A stretch of 64,000 nt of DNA from Mucor racemosus (GCA_027405735.1 JAPEHQ010000011.1:1488001-1552000); one strand, 5' to 3'; positions 22,546 through 37,300 are shown, counted from the stretch's first letter. Numbers and translations: made by a program. Notes: generated by a model not told the origin, from the sequence alone.

Positions 22546-25124
22546 TTAGGAGCTAATTTCAATATACAAGTTAATTGCTGTGCAAATCAAATAAATTGCA
22601 ATCCAGCTATAACCAAAACCTCTAGACATTCTATATCCATTCAAAGGTACTAATATAAGTGATGATACCAGCACAACTAAAAGACCAATACTCGAGACAA
22701 CAATCGTTTTAGAAACGTCAATTGCATAAGGTTCGTTTCTCTGTGAAGTAACATAGGTTGCTCCAATGCCCACACCAAGCATGATATCTGTTTAATTATT
22801 AGGCATTGTTCGAAAATAACAACTATAGTTTTATAAACTTACTCAACATGGGACCTCCAAAACAGGCGCTCATTGCCATCAAAGGATATCCCATCCTTGC
22901 CATGGTTACATTTGCAACAAAATCACCTAAACTATTGCCCTATTGAATGTGTTGGGAATCATATATATATATATATATAATGACATTTATAATAAAAAAC
23001 TTACCAATGCAAAAACTGTTAAACCAAGAATAGCTTCACTCACACCAATTGCCATGCCAATAGCTTGTAAAACACTAACAACTTCATTGGCAATTAAAAA
23101 TATCCACACAACAGCTACACCAAAGCCAATAAAGCACATCATCCAGAATAATCGAGGTTGTTTTGTAGGTAACGTTGTCACCCAAAATGCCATTGAAACA
23201 AGTAATCCAATACCAAATCCAATGGGAAGTATCACATATATTGGAGCAATGTCTTGCGTTATCATGACAAATGATACAAGTGATGGCGCAGCAATTAATT
23301 GAACAGCAGTTAGCCATTTCACCCATGATACCTGTTCTGTATTTACAGCAATATCGTCATCATCGGCAAACGTATTAACAAGGCCAACTGTATCGTCATT
23401 TAATTCAATTTGTGATACTCCACCACCACCACCTCCTCCAAGTGCATTTTCATTGACAACGGGTAGTGTTGTAGCTAATAAAAATATAACAGGCATTGAG
23501 ATGATTGCACTCACTTTACCAAATGTAGATTTTTGTCTAAATCCAACTAATGATGGAAACAAATGTTTGTTGATTTGATGTTTAATATATCGTGTACTTG
23601 TTGAATTGAAGAAATGATTGATAAACATCCTAAATCGATTAGGAGGAATTGAAGATGATGCTGATGCTAAATCATTATGTCTACTTTCAGCTGTATGTAA
23701 TGATAATTCATCAGAATAACGTTCAAAAGGGGCTGTTTGATTTGGAAATGGTTGCTCTCGTTGCATTGAATTAGCATTGCCATAAACTGGGCTAGAGCTT
23801 TTCAATGATTGCACTACATCTTGGAACTCGATAGCAGAAAATAACGATGTACGAATACGTAGTTTAGGATGTAACCCATTTCTTTGATGTATTAAATCCT
23901 GATATCCTTCGGTTTCAAAGCCTTCATCATAAAGTTCCATTTCATCATCGTTTGTTTGATTACCTTATAAAAAGTCAGCATTTGCAAATGCTCTTTGATC
24001 TTGTGTTACCTTACCATTGATGAATGCATTTTCTCTTAATAAATTATCGACATCTGTACCTGTTTCTTCGTATTCTAATCGAGCTCTTTCTACTAGATTC
24101 AAATAATTTGATCGCTTCTTCATGTAATAATTTCCTCCTACAACCACCATGACATAAACAATGTAAAATAAGATCAAAATAATGGCTTCATAAAAGTGAA
24201 TCAAACCATCAGATACAATAGCCATCACTAACAAGATGGCACAGGTAAAAAATGACACATCTCGAATAAAACTAAATCTTTTGGCTCTAAATGGTTTGAT
24301 GGCGCACATTGTTCTATATGATATTAATTAAATATATATTCTTCTAATTCGATAATACAATACTTACCCTGCTACTACACTGACAATAAATGATGCAGCA
24401 CCTATTAGTTCACCTAGTGCAAGTGAGCCTAAATTGGAATGCATAGCACTAAAGGTTGAAAAGAGATCTGGACTACCATTACCAAATGCTAAAAAAGTAA
24501 CTCCAGTCTATGATTTTGGTTGATTATTATTAAAAACTCGTAAAAAAAAAAATAAGGTTGTATAGGTCTTTACCAGGCTTTCTGATAAATGTAATGCTGA
24601 AGCAATAGTTTGAAGATTTGGGCCTACAAAAATCCTTTGAATACGAGTGAATGTGCTGAAAATATGCGTTTCTTACAGAAAAAGTCTGAAGCGGCTATGC
24701 CTACAAAGCCAAATAGAAAGAGTAACCAACCACACTATAGATATTTGCATTAGTTGAATAACAGATTTAACATACAAAATGCACTTTACCAAGAATATGA
24801 AAACTAACGGCCTCACTGGAGAACAATAATAAAGTTGGATATAATTGAAAATACCAGGTGTCGCATCCATACAATGTTCAAGAACGTATGCACATTGATC
24901 TTGTTGTAGATTTATGTTATCGCACTATATGGCTTTCTTATTAAAGGCATTCTACTTTTTATTTCTTGGCATCTAAATACCTTATTTTCAGCTTCTATCA
25001 GTAATTCATCTCTTTTATACAATGAATGAATATTATTTGAATGTGAATTCGACCATGCAAAAGTTATAAATTTTGATATTAAAAGTATAGATAGTATAAT
25101 AATTGTATTCTTTCCTATTGCCAT
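22546..25124 (-). CDS. Mitochondrial/vacuolar-type cation-Ca2+ exchanger (NCLX/CCX, SLC24A6-like)
   Basis: Membrane antiporter exchanging Na+ or H+ for Ca2+ across an organelle membrane. Starts with a hydrophobic leader (TIIILSILLISKFITFAW), then a Cys-bearing luminal segment (CDNINLQQDQCAYVLEHC) and YIQLYYC, typical of the NCLX/CCX group. The first alpha repeat is GVTFLAFGNGSPDLFSTFSA, split by an intron at about 24510-24570; helices continue through VSFFTCAILLVMAIV and IILILFYIVYVMVVV. A long loop with Ser-rich segments (about 23960-23480) follows. The second alpha repeat contains VSEAILGLTVFALGNSLGDFVANVTMARMGYPLMAMSACFGGP in two exons. The C-terminus is hydrophobic. All ion-binding motifs look intact. 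Yeast Ecm27 is a relative; subcellular location is inferred. Confidence 0.88.
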
Positions 25125-25259
25125 GATATTTTATTTACAATTTTTTTAAAAAAAAAGAGAGAAACTAAAAAAAAACACGTATTTTTATTATGTAGTTTTA
25201 CCGTACGTTTTGTCGTGCTACATATTTAGATTGAGTTATAATTTACACTAGTGACAGAA

Positions 25260-28200
25260 CTACATGAATTCCTCTGGTTTAGTAATTGGAGAGTATTTCA
25301 AGTTGTTTTTTGTTACATATTCATTAAGAATACATTTAGATACAATTGCAGCATGATGTAAAGGTGAATATGGTGTGAAAGGGAACATGGGCCCAACAGA
25401 AACTCCTGCTTCACCTCCCAATGTTATTCCAGCCAAGATATTGCCATCAATACATACATCTTTAAATGTTCCTGGAAATTGATTCGCCACTTTACCAAAT
25501 GTCATGTATTTCTCGGAATCGTTATAGCATTTTTCCGCTTTCTCATGTTCTCGTAATAATCCTTCTGTCATTTCAATACATGTACGATCTGTATAACTAT
25601 CTTGATTACTACTGCCACTAAGATGCTTTGTCAATAATGGTCGTGTCGCACTTTCCATACGACTATAAATATAGTATCGAATGAGTGCAACTAATCGAAC
25701 ACAAAGTCCATAAAGTTCATGCAAATGATTTGCTTGTAATTTTGATAATAAACTATCAGAGAATGGAAACAAGCTTTTCCATGCAACCGATGCTTGTTTA
25801 AAAGGGATATTGGTATTCACCTTGTCCACAAAGTAGAAATTTAACATGTAATCACATAATGCATGAAAATGATCGATAATGCCAATAACTGGATTCTTTT
25901 GTGTATCGCCTCGTCTCTTATTCGCATGTGCTAATTGCTTAAACCTATTCAACCCCCCACAAAAATATATTTAGGATAAATCATCCTAAAATAAATAAAA
26001 ATAAATACTTACATGATTGTGAATATCTTGTATTGCTCGGGTGTTTCGGCATTCGGCGCTGTAGCAGAGATCACCTTATCAGGTGCATTTACAGCGGTAA
26101 TGGTTGTACTACTCGATGTGGATGATGAAATAGAAGCTGCTGTGTTTGGTGTAGATACTGATTTTGGTGTGCTTACAACATTGATAGCAGCTGCTGCTGC
26201 AACAGCAGTAGTAACAGCAGGCTTTTTGACATTTTTAGATGATGAAGATGATGATGAATTGGACACTTGATTAGAATTGTTGGTATATTTGGTATCCTTT
26301 TCTATTGTTGAGGTTGTTGATGTAGAATTAGTATTATTAGATGGTTTTTCATCCTTGTTCTTGGTTGAAATTCGTTTTGTTGGTGGTTCGTTGGTAGTTT
26401 TACTATCGGAATCATGAAGTGATTTACGTTTTGTTTCTCTACCAGATGTTTCTCTATCTGCTTTATCCAATTTCTCTGATTTTTCTGATCTTTCTGATCT
26501 TTCTGATTTTTCAGGTCTCTCTGATCTATCTGATAACCTTTCTGCTCGACTAACACTAGATGTAGACTCTTTATCAGGACGAGATGTTTCTCTATCGGAT
26601 CGAGATGTTTCCTTTTCAGGACGAGCACTAGCAACGTTAGTCGTAGTAACTGAAGCGATAAAAGATTCTTTTTCGGAACGAGTATTATCTCTTTCTGAAC
26701 GAGCAGTAGGTGATCGACGTCGATGACTTGATTCTGAACTAGTTTGTCGTCTAGAAGGAGGAGATGATTGTCGGCTTCGGCTTTCAGAGCGATGATTCTT
26801 GTTGACAGGTGAACGAGATCTACTTTTGGATCGATGACGATGGCTTCGTTCTCGTCTACTCGAGCTAGTACTTTCATCACGATAGCGATCACGATCTCTT
26901 TCACGATCACGATTTGATCTATCTTCATCACGACGTTTAGATGTTGAAGCTTTTCTTGAGATTGTTGAAGCAGGGCGTTCGATATTACTGCTTTCATCAT
27001 CTACATCTGCATGACTTGATCGAGCCTTGGTACGAATAGGTGATGGCGATGGACTAATTGTTTCTCCTTCCTCTAATTCCATATCATGAGATGATGAGGA
27101 TGATTTATTTGTGCTATTGTTGCGTTTAGGGATCTTTGTTGATCGCAAAAATTCAACAGAAACGGAGCTAGCATATGCTTGCTTTTCAGATGATGTTCCT
27201 GCTGATTTAGTAGAGGTATTTGTTGTAGGTGTTGCTGTAGAAGTAATGGGTTCTTCTCCTTCCTCTTTAATTTTAATGGGTTTTTTACTTTTGGTTGTCG
27301 ATGTACGAATTGGCGCCTGGCTTTGATCGCTCTGCGATTGTTTTTTAGAATTAGATTTACCAACAGTTTTTGATGTTGAATCCGAGGGTAATGATGTTGG
27401 CGTACTTTTAGTTGAAGTTTTTGTTTGATCTTTTTAAGAATGTAATACATTTAGTATCTCACAAAAGTTGTCAATTCTGTAACAGTAAACACTTACTTTT
27501 AGTGGATGGCAATGATGTTAATTTTTCCTGTTTGATTTTGTTTTTATTTACTGATGCCAATGCAATATGTTGTTTAAGGCCCTTGGGCATATCATGTTCA
27601 TCTGGTTTTGGATATAAACGAAAGTATAGTTGAGGTCGCTCTTTAACTTGAATATCTTTGGGCATTCTAATAAAATCATTTTTCAATTACTAATAAGATC
27701 TCTGATATCTTAAAATAGAACTTACTCTTGTAAACTCGATAAACTTCGAAATTCAACTTCATCATCACCGACTAGGTATTTACGAGCCTCCATAAGATCC
27801 TTTTTCGAAAAAGGAAGAATATTAAATCGTACATTTCATGTTATAAAAGAAATCAAATTACTTACTGGTATATTATCGATTTGAATTACTTTTTCCATCG
27901 GTATTGTCTTTGAGGAAATCCGAGGACGAGTTGCTGGATATGCTGGTTTAGTATCTGTAGTTGTAATAGTAGGTGTAGATTGTTTCTTGATTTTTGTATC
28001 TTTTGGACTAATGGCTGATGATTTTAATGTTGATGATTTACGAGGTGTATTATTCGAGGATGAATTGCTATGGCTTTTAGTAGGTGGAGTAGCAGCAGCT
28101 GGCTTTCGTCTTGTATCGGTTAAATTTTGTAAAACACCCTTAATTTTATCGGGAATCAATTGAAGTGGACGTTGGCTTTTATCTGTAACGCGTGGTATTG

Positions 28201-28756
28201 AATTTGCATTTGGTGTCAATGATTTAGTAGCGTTTGAAGAGGATGCTAACGATAATGATGGCGCCGTTGTTTGAGGTGCCTTTTTACTATAATCATTCAT
28301 AATGTCTTCGACATTTCTTAATTTAACACCGGTACTTTGTGGATAAATTGGTTCAGGTTGTTTAAATTTCTTGTTAGAAACGGGAGCTGTCCAGTTACGG
28401 TCAACTACGCGGTGTTGTTTGGTTAATTCTTTAACTGGTATATCGATATTCATATCTTGCATGATAGGCCAGGCTTCTTTTGGATCAGCAGTGAATACAT
28501 CTTCATCATCTGTTGCAACAAGTTCAGCAAACTCTCCAGGGCGTTGCCATGTACTTTTGTCCCGAAAACGTTTGTAAGTTATGACGTTTGTAGCTCGAAA
28601 CCCCTTCATGTGTCGACTAATAGTACTTTTCAAGGCGTCTTTAAAGTCGGGATGCTGCTTGCTGTTGTTGCTCCTGCTACTTTGAGAAGAGGATATTGGT
28701 TTATCATTATGGAAAGGTTTATATTCCTTGGGATATCTATCCTCTTTCGTTGCCAT
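25260..28756 (-). CDS. Long Ser/Thr- and Arg/Asp-rich nuclear-type protein, unknown function
   Basis: Five or so exons encode roughly 1000-1050 residues starting MATKEDRYPKEYKPF. The N-terminal 140 residues look folded (HPDFKDALKSTISRHMKGFRATNVITYKRFRD...VVDRNWTAPV). The middle is disordered: Ser/Thr/Pro/Lys-rich, a conserved-looking patch (MPKDIQVKERPQLYFRLYPKPDEHDMPKGL), then an RS/RD/RE-rich block (about 26990-26450) like splicing and transcription-elongation factors, and Asn/Ser/Ala runs. The C-terminal 230 residues (25952-25260) are helical and well composed: IIDHFHALCDYMLNFYF, LHELYGLCVRLVALIRYYIYSRM. No catalytic motif was seen. The layout resembles scaffold proteins of the AF4/FMR2 type, but I cannot assign it. 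Antisense frames in the repeats are shadows. Confidence 0.75.
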
Positions 28757-29228
28757 GGTAACCAATTGATGAAATATATAAAAAATATAATATATCAAAT
28801 ATATTATTATATATTGTTACCAAAAGTTTGTGGAAACTGAGAAGGGATTAATAAAAAAGATTTGTTAACAAAAATAGAGAGTCCATCTGCCGTCTGTACG
28901 TCACCAAGACCGCTTTTCAAACAACCAATGGTATAATGAATTGAAAGCTATTGTAAATTGACATGTAGAGATTGGATTACATAAAATATAACAATTAATA
29001 GGTTATCTTGAGATCTGCTCGTATCATTATTGTTATTGAATGTTTAATAATTCATTATCATCTCATGATCTAATTATATTTAGTCAAATTATTGAAATTG
29101 ATGTGTATGAAAAACGTGGAGATGATATTTTTTCGGCCAACGAGATCTGATTCCCTTTTGATTTTTGGCATTGAAAGGAATGACATCTTTATCACACAAA
29201 CTATATTGTTAAATTGTTAAAATTACAG

Positions 29229-29270
<42 letters not shown>

Positions 29271-29879
29271 ATGAGATCTGATTAGATAGAACTTACACCG
29301 CTCATAGTTTCTTTTTTTACATGCATCTATATCTCTCTGATCCACTCAATCAACCGTAAATCAGCGTTATCATACAGCATATTTCAAAGTATTTTTCCCA
29401 TGCTTTATTGAATCTTGCTTGGAGGTGATATAACATAATGATCTATTTGCAATTGCTCATTTCAAAATCTAAATCCAGGAACGACAAAGAACACGAGGAG
29501 AAAAAAGAAGAATTTGATCCCCGTTGATTGTATGCCTCAAAGGATTTTAAAGTGGTCAAGAATGCCTCCAAACTTATTTAAGCCAAAGAAGCAAAGGATT
29601 TAGGCTTTTATGCTCGAATTGCTTGTATAGTTTGGCTCAAGTAACAAATGCATATTTTTTAGTATTGGTATAGTCTGCCATCGCAATAACAACAACAACA
29701 AAATTAGTAGCACTGATTGTTTACATTCCGACTTTTATAACCATTCTTGCATTGTTGAATATCCTATTAAATGTTTTCAATTCTGCTTGATTCTAGAATG
29801 TTCAAATATTCTTTGCAAACTTAGTTCTCGTTCCTGAAAACAATTTATATCTCATAAAAGACTCAAAAAAGGTAAAATT
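28757..29879. other. Intergenic, microsatellite, no gene recognised
   Basis: Holds the presumed promoter of the Ser/Arg-rich gene near 28757-28900 and a long TA microsatellite at about 29231-29266. Nothing else is recognised. Confidence 0.45.
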
Positions 29880-31635
29880 CGCTGCTTTTTCCTTGAAAAC
29901 TAGGTCTCACTTTTCATTTCTGCTCAACTATTTTTTTCACTAAATGGCACTAAGAAAAATTTGTATGGCAATGTACCTGAGGTCTTCAGCTTTAATCCAA
30001 AAACAGGTATCCGGAAATATCCTATTTTTTGCAGTTGGTATACATTTTTCGGTGCCAATGTTTCAGATTTTTACACGTATTTCACTGCTACGATCAAAAA
30101 CTTTGATCCTGTATATCTCTACAAAAAATTAAGCTATACTAATACTTTCTAATAATAAAACTTACTTGTTTTAAAGCGTTCTATAACATGTTTAAGTATA
30201 AAAAAATTTGAGCACTTTTATTTTATTTTTTATTTTTTTGGCATTTCTGCAGCAGATTTCAAAATATTGGTTAAATTGAGAAGCATTTTATCTACATTCA
30301 TGTCATCAATCTCGTTGAGCTCTCTTAGGTCCAATTTAGTTTTTTTTTAAATATTAATTTTTCGTGAAGATATCCTCAAAAATGTGCACAAAGAGATACC
30401 TTTGTCTCTAGCCCCATTTTTCCCTTATATACCCTCATCCCAAATTCTGAATCTGAAAAATTTTTGGACAAAAATCTTGTTTTCTCTACGCAAAATGCAG
30501 CTAGAAGGTTCAGTAATTGCTCGATCGATAGATAATTTTTTTGCGCATCATCTCAATACATTATATTTTAAATATATTTATGAAATGTGATATGTATCTT
30601 TAAAAAACCTCCAAAATTTCAATTGCATTTTGCGCAAAATTTAATATATAACATTTGTCTGAATTATATTGAGATACATGCAGAATCAAAAACTGTACAA
30701 AAACCATTTAATACGCTAGATCAACTTACTTTGCAGTTCATGAGGATTGAGACGATTTTGTTTTTTTAATCATTTTTGATCATTTTTTTCTAATCAATTT
30801 TGGAATCCCGTTGCTATAGGCTTTAAGCTGTGATATCGACTATTATTTTGATTATCTCGACGAAAAATCAATATTTTTCGCTGAAACAAAAAATACAGAG
30901 TAGTATAGAATTGCATCTATCTTGTAAATATAAAACATTTATACCTCAATTTGGGTGCTCAAGTTTTGACAATCAATTTTAAATCAATTTAGGTCTATTT
31001 AGGTTAATGCTTGGCCAGTAAACGTATATTCTGGTATTAATATTTCTATTTTACGAGAGATATCAAATACCAATGATCTATAATGTGAAGGTACATCGTC
31101 TTTGAAGATTTTACGTGTTTTTTTGACTCAATATTGATCGAAAAAATTCGAAAATAATTTAAGAACCATCTGAAACTTACTTTTTACAACCATTGAAAAT
31201 CGATAACAGAAGCCCTATCTCAGCAAATTTTGATCCTAATAACTTTCAATTTTACATAAGTGTAGTAGGAACACATCTTTGACACTCAGATATCAAAGGG
31301 CAGCGTTCACAATCTACTGTGTGTGGAGAAAATCATTACCAAAGTGTGCTTATAGCTTATTATTACGCACTTCTGTTGAAAACAATTTAAATGTTGTAGT
31401 GCTACCGTCTCTATGAAAACTGGTCCAAGTAATCTGCCTCTCTGCATGGACATAAATATGAGTAGATACTACGAGTATTTTAGGTATTACCTTCCATGGG
31501 TCATTCTGCATTTGGTGAGTTCGAACAACAAGTTGGCTACCTGCTATTTATTTATTACATCTACTAAAGTCAGTAAACTCACCAGTTCTCGACTCTCGAC
31601 GAAGAATATGGGTCCAAATTGTGGAATATAGTATG
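29880..31635 (+). repeat. R2 family repeat, copy 3 (longest)
   Basis: The most complete R2 copy. It shares blocks with copies at 3.6-5.6 kb, 9.6/13.8-14.9 kb and 59.4-59.8 kb. Features are the CCTTGAAAACT..TCTC edge at about 29890, the peptide region ending YLYKKLSYTNTF at 30152, the AGCACTTTTATTTTATTTTT block, the CTCGTTGAGCTCTCTTAGG block, and the CTACTGTGTGTGGAGAAAAT block at about 31315. About 30895-31010 corresponds to the unoccupied version of the hAT insertion site. No terminal repeats or conserved ORF were found, so its class is unknown. Confidence 0.65.
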
Positions 31636-32087
31636 CAAATATTTATCCGACTATATTGATCTCTATTCCATCTGATTTTCAATTAAAGTACAGCTGGCAT
31701 GAATAGACATTAAGCAACTAGATGAGATATATGCTGATCTATACGATAAATATAAACTTTCTACCTGCTTCGATCCTAACAGCTTATAGTTAATGGCCAA
31801 TAATCAACATAATGTGAATCTAATCACATCATTATGATCAAGGACCCATGAACTCTATGAATATACCGATTGGCTACTATTGCAGTCAAATGTAAAATAA
31901 AAGCTTTGAAAAAGATACAATTTAAATTTTTCTTTATTTAAAATATGGATAGTGTGCAATTTCTACTCTATTTATATTAGTTGTGATTTTATTATATCTG
32001 AGAATTGCACCATAACTGTCAGTGATCTATCAGAATTAGGAATAACCGAATTACCAACTTAGGGCATCTATCAAGCCGTAATCATTA
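31636..32087. other. Unannotated spacer
   Basis: AT-rich sequence between R2 copy 3 and the fold-back structure. I recognise nothing in it. Confidence 0.4.
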
Positions 32088-34179
32088 CGGCCGAACTATG
32101 CTTTCCATGGGCATCATAATGATCTGCACAGATGGGCAGAATAGAAAATTCTGTGCAGATCAGGCAGCCCAGATGAGCAAAACAATGAGATCGAGGTTTT
32201 TTAGTCAATTTACCGAAGTATATCAATCATAATAATACAGTATAATTAATAACGAAGATAATTTGAATGGTTTAAAGCAGATGTGAGTTACTCTGATTAA
32301 ACAGAATTACTACCTTATTGACGAGATACTGTATATCAATTTGAAATTTTGGGTTTGAAAGAGTTTTGCCCATGTTCTTCTTTCGGGGACCAAATGGGAA
32401 CAATGACAACAACCTGTTTGGCAACATTAAAAGTATTTAGACCTTTGTAAATTTCTGTTTGTAACACATAAAATCGACTGATTTAGGATTATTTTTCTTT
32501 GTTCTTCCCCACTCTTTCCTCAGCTCTTTTATTTTTGTCTAAAACTACAACAAAAAGACCAATATTTTTTATAAACTGAAATCAAGTAGCAGGTGACAAC
32601 TACATAATGTTTTTCCTATTGTTATTTGGAAATAAATTATTAACGGTTAATGTTAGAGCGCAATATAATTTTTTTTCTCGAACAAAAAAAGCATCCAAGG
32701 CTTAGTCATTTTGTTCCAGAATCTACGTTATTGTCAATGCTTTTTTGGTCTAAATTCAATATCCACCTGCAGAAAACTGATAATTATAAAAGTATGTATA
32801 GTATTGGCTTGATTTCAATGAACGAATAAACTCTTGTTAATCTATTTTATTTCTAAAAGATATTTGTTTCTGCTTAATGACCAACAGTCAAGAAGAGGAA
32901 AGCAAAACGTTGTCTTGTATACCACTACCAACCATCAAAGATATTCTATAATTATTACTTGTTAACTGATTTTACTAATAAATCAATTTTTATAGGCCAA
33001 AAGTAAATGCGTATTCAGTTCAAAACGCTTGGAACAATCCAATTATGCCAATTTAGATGGTTTATTATCTCTTGCTCATTCAATTGCTAAATTTGATTTT
33101 AACATTTTTTTTATACTGCTAATCGACTCGTTCGCCCATTAGAGTTAACTCATTATCCTTGATTAGCATATCTATAATAACGGTTCATTATTAGCTTATG
33201 GTATACAAAACTAATTAAAAGGGGTTATCTAACTCCAAATTTATTTGATTCAACTGCTGATGCTAAACTAGCGTCAAATTAATTGCGTTGACACGCAATA
33301 AAGTAAGGCGTTTTATCAAGCATTATGATATTGGTGTTCATTGTATTTTAGCTAAATTGCATAGATAGAGATATGGTTCATGCAGAGATGATCTATGAAT
33401 GTGTGTGTGTGAGAGAGCTCAGATCTACTATGAACACAAAAAAATGATCCAAATTGTGATGCTTCATCAACCTCTACGAGGTTTTTTTGTAGCGATACCT
33501 ACGGCTCAAGTGTAATTTAGGCATTTAATTGTCAAATGTTGTATCAAATCAAGGTAAAGTTGGTTGATTGATATAACGGATAATAAATGCAATGTTATTT
33601 ATTGAATGGGTGAATGCAAATGTATAAAGCAAAGCTTACTTTTGAATGAAAGTACTAATTATCATGATTAGCATCAATAATAGATTCAAAAAGCATAGTT
33701 AAATGCAATCATTGATACTAAATTTTCTAATTTAATATGCAGAAAACTCTTGAAGCATTTATTCTCTTTTTTGACAATGCTACAAATCATCGTTCAAAAT
33801 GACCGTATATTAATGAAACAGAGAAAATACAACTGGTAAAAAACTGATACACGATAATGTACATTGAGGTCAAGATAGATGAAAGATGCATTTATTGTGT
33901 GGTGAAAATCGCAAAATTTTGATGGATAGAAACTACAGGAGGGCCAAGATGTTGTGTTTGCTTCAGGATTTTTGAAGTGTTCAAAAGCATTCTTCATTAT
34001 TAAACTCAACTAGATGTTGTATACTCACCATATGCGATTAGTATCATTTTTTCTTTTATTTAATTGTTGTATTATTCAAAATCAAGCTTTTTATAGCGTA
34101 TAACAATGACAATGGGATGTTTCTAATTTTAGGTTGGCGGCATTTATCATAAGGCGGACTGATGATACATTTAATACTA

Positions 34180-34372
34180 CTGTTGATGGAACACGTCAAT
34201 TTAATTTATGAAATTTGAATGAAAATACCGAGGAACCATTTGTAAGTACTTAAGTTAGTTCTGGTAAAGGGTTAAATAATTTGGCTTGGGACAAAGAGGA
34301 TAAAAAGGCGGCAATAGGTTCCAGTGATGGCCATGTTTATGTTTCTGATATTATTGGAGAGGTAAAACTAAA
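34180..34372 (+). pseudogene. Dynein intermediate chain-like WD fragment, R1 copy B
   Basis: Remnants of DGTRQFNL-NLNENTEEP, then LNNLAWDKEDKKAAIGSSDGHV and a GGAGAGGTAAAA donor-like end. Slight decay; same segment and order as in the other R1 copies. Confidence 0.5.
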
Positions 34373-37300
34373 AAAACTCAATGTAAATCACCTCTAGCGC
34401 ATTAATTATAAAGTATAACTATATTATCATCAAATAAACTACCACACAACATTAACATGTATAAATATTTACAGTAATAAGCTTGATAAAAGTGGGTACA
34501 GTATCGTAAATTCTTGAAAAAGTTCTCAAGTATTATAAAATCTCTTATTTTTAAGACTTATAAAACTTATAAACGGAATATTAATTTTAAAAATTATTCT
34601 TGTCCAGATCATCAATTTTGACATTTTTTAAATTTTTTTTTCTGGATTTGCAAATCTAGAGTTAATTATACTACTAACTATAAAAACAAAAAATGTACAC
34701 ATATACAGGATTTAGCGCTCTATTTGTTCAATAAAAAATAACAAACATTTTTATTGCAAAATATTACATGAAAATCCTTTAATCAAAAAACCGTTTTTGG
34801 GACAAAAGTACAAAATTTCATTACTTAATATTTAATATTAAGCTTGTATAAAATGTGTATTAGTTATAGCTACAATTTTCTCTCACAATGTAGTATATTT
34901 AAACGTCGATTTTGGCATCAAAACTTGATTTTTCTGTTTTTTGATCAAAATCATGAGTGTTGGTAAGGATGAAATGAGCCCCGAAAATGTCCGCTACAAA
35001 AACTGAATTTTCAGACCGTACGTGGTTAAATATAAGAAAAGTAAAAAAAAAACTCCTTTTTATTTAAAACTTGATATACGATAGTGCAAGAGACTTAGCT
35101 GTTCGACATTATTGTTATGCTCAATTACGGCATCGCTCTACGGGCTCGTTTTTGCACTTTTTTAATAAATGTATGATACGACAGACGGTTTTTCTAGTAG
35201 AAAATTTTATGTTTCTATTATAGTAACAGATATTGCCTATTTTGCTTAGTTTATTGTTCAGGTGCTGTAATGCTGCTTTTGCATTAGTTGAAATGTACAA
35301 TTTAGCAGAGTTTTAATTGCGCTAAATAATGTAAAGCCTTGAAAATCCTTTTATACGTGTGTCGTTTCCTCTTTTTGTTTTCATATTCCAAGGATACATT
35401 CACCGTTTGATAAGGCATATCAGACTATCAAGTTGGTATTCTTTTCTTGTATCTGAATGCCCATTCTAACATAAGGGACTAATGTTTTGAATATAGGTAG
35501 CAGTCGTTATACAACGTTAGAGACTGATATTTTTATTTAACCACATTCTAATATCAAATATTATTATTTACTACTGTATTGTTGGACGTATTTCTTGATT
35601 ACCACATCAAATCGAAGGCAATGATATTTATATCTACTCAATGAAAAGGTAAAACTAGCTACAAACCCACGAAATGTTCCAGAAAGTGATAAAATTTTAA
35701 ATGATATAGAAACAAAAAAAATGAACAATCTAATGTTTTGCCTAATTACAATAGTTTTGATTGTATGATAGGGGGCGTCAATTTCAAAGTTTGGTAGATT
35801 CTGAAAAAAAAAAAAACTGGCCAACAAAAGTAATGGATATTGAAGTCCTCCAATCATAATACGAATAAACGAATATACTTTAGGATCTACTTACAAAAAG
35901 TGGTAGATGTATTTCAGTATATTGGTTATTTAAGCCAATCATAAAACGAATAAATTTAGTATTTTGAGATTGACGCCCCCTAATATATACTTTACTTGAA
36001 AACAAATCTTTTTACAGCTGACAATCGTAAATTAAAATAGTACGTTTAAAGAAGGTTAATTTGTTTAAATTTTATGTGTGATAAAGTAACATATATGGTC
36101 TCAGATTTGGTTTGCATATAAATTTAAGCAATAGGTGTTATTTAAGTTTATGCTGGACCAAAAAAAACCATTGTTGCTGTAAATATCATAGCTATATATA
36201 AACATATTTAAAAATGATGATAATCGTAAATATATTGGTTCATCTTGCATGTCTTGCTCTACATTAACAACAACGTATTGAATCGTATTGTGTATAATTT
36301 ATATTAATAAAAACAAATGTAATTTAAAAACTCATTCCAGTAAAAAAAAATGCAATAGAATTTTGAGAACGGCACGATGCTCATGTACAAATCAATTTGT
36401 GTCCATACGATCAGCTCATTATATATGCTCATGATAATATTTCTTATTATGCACACATGGGATTAATGTTATGCACAACATGGACAGAATATATAATTCT
36501 GCACATACAGAGTTAGCATTGTACTCGTGTGCAGTTTCTTTTGTTGTGTCCATGTGCATATTATCTTTTAACCATATTCAGTGGGCACAACAACAACTCA
36601 GGCTATAGTGTGCAACCCACCTGGGCACAACGAAATCATCTTGTGCAGCACAGGTCGGCCCTAATAAACATGCATTTTCTACCAGAAAAACCGGCTGTAA
36701 TATCATAGATTCATTAAAAATTGCAAAAACGAGCCCGTAGAGCGACGCCGTAATTGAGCATAACAAGACTGAACAGCTAAGTCTCTTATACTATGGTATA
36801 TATCTAAGATTTAAATAAAGAAGCGGTTTTTTTAAAACATTTTCTTATATTTAACCACGTACGGTCTGAAAATTCAGTTTTTGTAGCGGACATTTTTCGG
36901 GGCACATTTTATCCTTATCAACGCTCATGATTTTAATCAAAAAACAGAAAAATCAAATTTTGATACCAAAATCGACGTTTAAATATACTACATTGTGAGA
37001 GAAAATTGTAGCCATAGCTAATACGCATTTTATAAAAGCTTAATATTAAATGTTAAGTAATAAAAATTTGTACTTTTGTCCAAAAAACGGATTTTTGTTT
37101 AAAGGATTTTTATGTAATATTATGCAATAGAAATATTTTTTATTTTTTATTGAGCAAATAGAGTGCTACATTTTGCATATGTGTATATTTTTTGTTTTTA
37201 TAATTGGTAGTATAATTAAGTCTAGGATTGCAAAATCAGAAAAAAAAAATTAAAAAAATGTCAAAATCGATGATCTGGACAAGAATAATTTTCTAAATTA

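Noticed and set aside
26302..27000. Alternative 232-codon frame within the Ser/Arg-rich gene
   Set aside because: Shifted-frame reading of RS/RD-coding repeats; the frame joined to the upstream and downstream exons gives the typical Ser/Thr/Arg composition and folded ends.
32878..33150. Possible further dynein exons (SKVNAYSVQNA and following) in R1 copy B
   Set aside because: The similarity to the YSVQ..GTQNA segment of dynein intermediate chain is too short and broken to claim without alignment.
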